Part shown: piece after piece, positions 6,100 to 7,850 of the stretch
How the letters are laid out: every line of letters begins with the position of its first letter
Position numbering within the stretch: position 1 is the first letter of the stretch
DNA from: an uncultured Acidobacteriota bacterium
GTDB taxonomy: Bacteria > Acidobacteriota > Blastocatellia > Pyrinomonadales > Pyrinomonadaceae
NCBI GenBank assembly: GCA_946480545.1
Contig: CAMLKY010000072.1
Coordinates: 1-7,850 of the forward strand
DNA: 7,850 nucleotides
Direction of reading: 5' to 3'
Translations under genes and position numbers: made by a program
Notes under the pieces: generated by a model
What the model was told of the DNA's origin: nothing
Databases searched by the model: none
What the model saw: only the letters and a program-made list of their open reading frames with translations

Positions 6100-7436
6100 A
6101 AACCGCGCATCGAAATCCACGTCGATCGGAGCGTGCCCATCGTTCCGCGTGGTCACGGCCGCCCAAACCGTGCGTCCGTCTTCGTCCGACTGCCGAGCAC
6201 AGTCGAAGGACGAGCAGATTCCACAGAGCGAGTCTGTTCGTTACGACCAGCGCCGCTTCCGTCGAGCCGTCCCACATCGGCTTCGATCGACGATCGGTTA
6301 TGGGAACTGGCTTGTCTTTCGGTTTGATCCCGTTGACAGAGCTGGGGGCGTTTCGTCAGTTTGATCGGTTCTTGGCACCGCTGCACTGACTGCTCCTTCG
6401 TCCACGTTCTTGCTCGATCCCGGTGTCCTGGTGTCACCGGTCGCGTCCCAGGCTTCTGGCTGCCTGTCTCCGCATCGACTCGTCGGGGATCCGAGTCGGA
6501 GAAGAGGAGTTCGATACACGGTTTGAGCCCGTTCACTCCTGGCTGCGCCGTCGTCGATGGATTGGTTGGGAACCTTTCCGTCCGGCGTTGCCCTCATACT
6601 GCGTCGAACCGCGGTTGAGCTTTACGAAACCCGTTGCCAGCGATGACGATCCATGTATCGTTCGTCGATCTCGTGCCATAATCGACATCGAATCAATCGA
6701 TGCTGTACGTCCGATCTCCCCGTGGCCTCGGTACTCCCGGCGCTCCCGGCTACCGTCGACTCACCACGAAACCGGCTCGTTGTCCTTCGAGCTGCCGCGA
6801 ACGGCTTCCACCACGATGACACATTGACGACTAGCCATCGTTGATGGGGCCTCGAAGACGAAGGCTTGGCCGCCCGACTCGGAGAGTTCCCCGCGTCGGA
6901 GTGCTCACGGATTCCCGGCTCGTTGGCTTTGCCTTCCCATCGTCGTCCCTTCGATGGCTGGCTTTTCACGTCCCATCGTCGTACCTTCGATGGCTACGTC
7001 CTTCCGTCCATCGTCGTCCTCTTCGATGCCGACTCGCCGTGTCCGGTTGATTAGCCAACCGATTGCCGCCGTTACCGCTTCCTGTTCCGTCGAAGCGATT
7101 GCCCAGTCTAACCTGTTTCGTCGCTCCCGCTCCCTAGCGACGCCGCCGATGCTCCCGCCGTCGAAGTCGACGTCGACACCGTCGATCGACTCGCCGTCTT
7201 CCTTCGTTCGCCGCCGTCTTTTGGTATGGATTTTTCGTCGACCCGTTGGTACCCTAGCTCCGCCTCCTGCTAGTACGCTTTTCCCTCCCGGGCAAGAAGG
7301 AAAGACGGGCTGGGTTTTTGGTGCGGCTAGCTTCCCTTCGTCTTGTCCCCTTTCTTCTTTTCTCGCACTTCGATTTGCCCTCTTTCGACCTTCGTCCTTC
7401 GCCGATCACTTGGCGCACGAGGACGCGCGATTCCGT
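6100..7436 (+). other. 1.3-kb spacer between pol and the polypurine tract, no convincing gene
   Basis: Several short open frames exist on both strands, the longest on + being 6387-6827 without a stop and 6954-7454. None starts with a good ATG context, shows a recognisable motif, or looks conserved, and 6954-7454 runs through the polypurine tract into the LTR. I see no envelope-like signal peptide, transmembrane segment or fusion motif. The last 100 bases are pyrimidine-rich. Typical chromoviruses have a much shorter 3' spacer, so this may be acquired DNA, a regulatory region or remnants of a third gene. Confidence 0.6.
6937..7043 (+). repeat. Three imperfect tandem repeats of about 36 bp
   Basis: Units begin with CCATCGTCGT at 6937, 6973 and 7008, giving periods of 36 and 35 bases. 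Each continues with a TCCCTTCGATGG-like core (TTCGATGG in the first two, TTCGATGC in the third) and diverges after that. CCATCG and CGATGG in the same unit are inverted copies of each other, so each unit can fold into a short hairpin. Confidence 0.7.
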
Positions 7437-7448
7437 AGAGGGGGGGGA
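7437..7448 (+). promoter_or_regulatory. Polypurine tract, primer for plus-strand DNA synthesis
   Basis: Twelve consecutive purines, AGAGGGGGGGGA, lie one base before the first TG of the LTR. A purine run resistant to RNase H directly upstream of the 3' LTR is required in LTR retroelements. It stands out against pyrimidine-rich surroundings. Confidence 0.9.
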
Positions 7449-7524
7449 TTGTAGTGGATCGATGTAGCGCCTCCCGTCGATGGGCCGATCCCCATCGAAC
7501 CCCGCCGTCCCTTCGATATCGTCC

Positions 7525-7548
7525 CTTCCATCGATGCTTCCATCGATG
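7525..7548 (+). repeat. 12-bp perfect tandem duplication in U3
   Basis: CTTCCATCGATG occurs twice head to tail at 7525-7536 and 7537-7548. Each copy contains the palindrome CATCGATG. Duplicated motifs in U3 are often transcription-factor sites; no factor is assigned. Confidence 0.8.
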
Positions 7549-7623
7549 TCGACCTCGACCGCCCGATGTCGTCCTCCCATCGAGGCCGATGTCCGTCCTC
7601 CCTTCGATCCACCGCTTCCCTTC

Positions 7624-7635
7624 GATCACGTGATC
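7624..7635. promoter_or_regulatory. Perfect 12-bp palindrome with a CACGTG E-box
   Basis: GATCACGTGATC is its own reverse complement and contains TCACGTGA, the preferred core of Cbf1/USF-type bHLH factors. It sits just upstream of the TATA-like GTATTATG, so it is a candidate U3 enhancer element. Factor binding is inferred from the motif. Confidence 0.5.
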
Positions 7636-7659
7636 ATTGTATTATGTAGCGGGCCGGTC

Positions 7660-7669
7660 CCCACGTGGG
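7660..7669. promoter_or_regulatory. Second CACGTG palindrome in the LTR
   Basis: CCCACGTGGG is a perfect palindrome with a CACGTG core at 7662-7667, 35 bases after the first core at 7627. Its flanks also form a looser inverted repeat (GGGCC...GGCCC). With the first E-box it brackets the TATA-like sequence. Confidence 0.45.
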
Positions 7670-7696
7670 CCCGTCCCCCCACCGTCTACCGTACAC

Positions 7697-7702
7697 AATA
7701 AA
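7697..7702 (+). terminator. Polyadenylation signal AATAAA in the LTR
   Basis: A canonical AATAAA hexamer occurs in a GC-rich setting 28 bases before the LTR end. It would define the 3' end of the element RNA, and therefore the R/U5 boundary, in the 3' LTR. Confidence 0.75.
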
Positions 7703-7714
7703 CCGCTCGAACTC

Positions 7715-7747
7715 CTTCGGTCCCACTACAAAGTGGGGAATCCGAGG
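7715..7747 (+). other. Inverted repeat straddling the LTR right edge
   Basis: CCCACT (7722-7727) pairs with AGTGGG (7732-7737) around the loop ACAA. After a small bulge the stem continues with CTTCGG (7715-7720) against CCGAGG (7742-7747), one pair being G-T. The LTR ends at 7730, inside the loop. In RNA this would be a stable hairpin. Confidence 0.55.
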
Positions 7748-7850
7748 AAGAACTCTCCCCTTCGCTCTCCCCGTCGACAAGGACCCCATCCCATCCTTCC
7801 CCGTCGTCCATCCGTTTCCTCCGTTCGTTCGCGCTGTCGCCTTCGTTGCC
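7731..7850. other. Sequence beyond the LTR: host flank or leader of a tandem copy
   Basis: This 120-base stretch is pyrimidine-rich, contains no ATG on the + strand, and holds no recognisable gene. If it is host DNA, AAGTG at 7731-7735 would be the target-site duplication. If it belongs to a second copy, TGG at 7734-7736, three bases after the LTR, could open a primer binding site; I cannot match the following bases to a tRNA 3' end. Confidence 0.4.

Larger units (their letters stand above)
1..7730 (+). mobile_element. Ty3/gypsy LTR retrotransposon, chromovirus type, lacking its 5' end in this window
   Basis: The order Gag, protease, reverse transcriptase, RNase H, integrase, chromodomain, polypurine tract, LTR is that of Ty3/gypsy chromoviruses. 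Integrase lies after RNase H, which separates it from Ty1/copia elements. The C-terminal chromodomain on integrase defines the chromovirus clade. The right boundary is set by an LTR with 8-bp inverted ends directly after a polypurine tract. The 5' LTR, primer binding site and gag start are outside the window, so full length and target-site duplication cannot be determined. The pol frame is uninterrupted and all active-site residues inspected are present, which implies recent transposition or selection. There is no sign of the dense C-to-T damage expected from repeat-induced point mutation. Confidence 0.96.
7450..7730 (+). repeat. Long terminal repeat (probable 3' LTR), 281 bp
   Basis: It begins TGTAGTGG at 7450, one base after the polypurine tract, and ends CCACTACA at 7730, a perfect 8-bp inverted repeat with the universal TG...CA ends. 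U3 candidate elements are two CACGTG palindromes and a weak TATA-like GTATTATG at 7639-7646. An AATAAA polyadenylation signal lies 28 bases before the right end, which suggests a short R/U5. The second LTR copy is outside the window, so identity between LTRs, and thus age, cannot be measured. It could equally be the 5' LTR of an adjoining tandem copy. Confidence 0.88.

Noticed and set aside
6954..7454. 166-codon forward frame as a third gene (envelope-like)
   Set aside because: It starts inside the tandem repeats, ends within the LTR past the polypurine tract, and shows no signal peptide, transmembrane segment or known motif.
7734..7750. Primer binding site starting TGG
   Set aside because: The offset is plausible, but the sequence could not be matched to a tRNA 3' end, and the region may be host flank; kept only as a possibility in the flank entry.
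1..7850. CRISPR array, tRNA or rRNA gene
   Set aside because: No regularly spaced direct repeats with unique spacers, and no cloverleaf or rRNA-like segment was seen.

Overview
The window holds most of one Ty3/gypsy LTR retrotransposon of the chromovirus type, oriented left to right. Its 5' LTR, leader and the start of gag lie beyond the left edge. The host is a eukaryote with GC-rich DNA. A chromodomain chromovirus of this kind would fit a fungus, but a protist or alga cannot be excluded from sequence alone. No host gene is visible.

Layout. Positions 3-1241 encode Gag, open at the left edge. It begins with an arginine/serine-rich tract, followed by a helical Gag region, an Ala/Pro/Ser linker, a Nab2/ZC3H14-like CCCH finger, a CCHC zinc knuckle and a proline-rich tail. 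Pol is in the +1 frame relative to gag and is open from 781 to 6099. The only stop between Gag and Pol is a UGA in the context GUU UGA C at 1236-1242, a plausible site of +1 frameshifting. Pol carries, in order, an unassigned region of about 240 residues, an aspartic protease, a beta-rich linker, reverse transcriptase, RNase H, a zinc-binding and DDE integrase with a GPF module, and a C-terminal chromodomain. Every catalytic residue I looked for is present and the frame is uninterrupted, so the copy looks young and possibly active.

Positions 6100-7436 are a 1.3-kb spacer with no convincing gene, containing a short array of roughly 36-bp repeats. A polypurine tract (7437-7448) is followed by a 281-bp LTR (7450-7730) with perfect 8-bp inverted ends TGTAGTGG/CCACTACA. 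The LTR has two E-box palindromes, a 12-bp tandem duplication and an AATAAA signal. Positions 7731-7850 are either flanking host DNA or the leader of a second, tandem copy.

How the parts work together: Gag packages the element RNA. Frameshifting yields a smaller amount of Gag-Pol. The protease cuts the polyprotein, RT and RNase H make cDNA using the polypurine tract for plus-strand priming, and integrase inserts it, probably guided by the chromodomain to methylated-histone chromatin.
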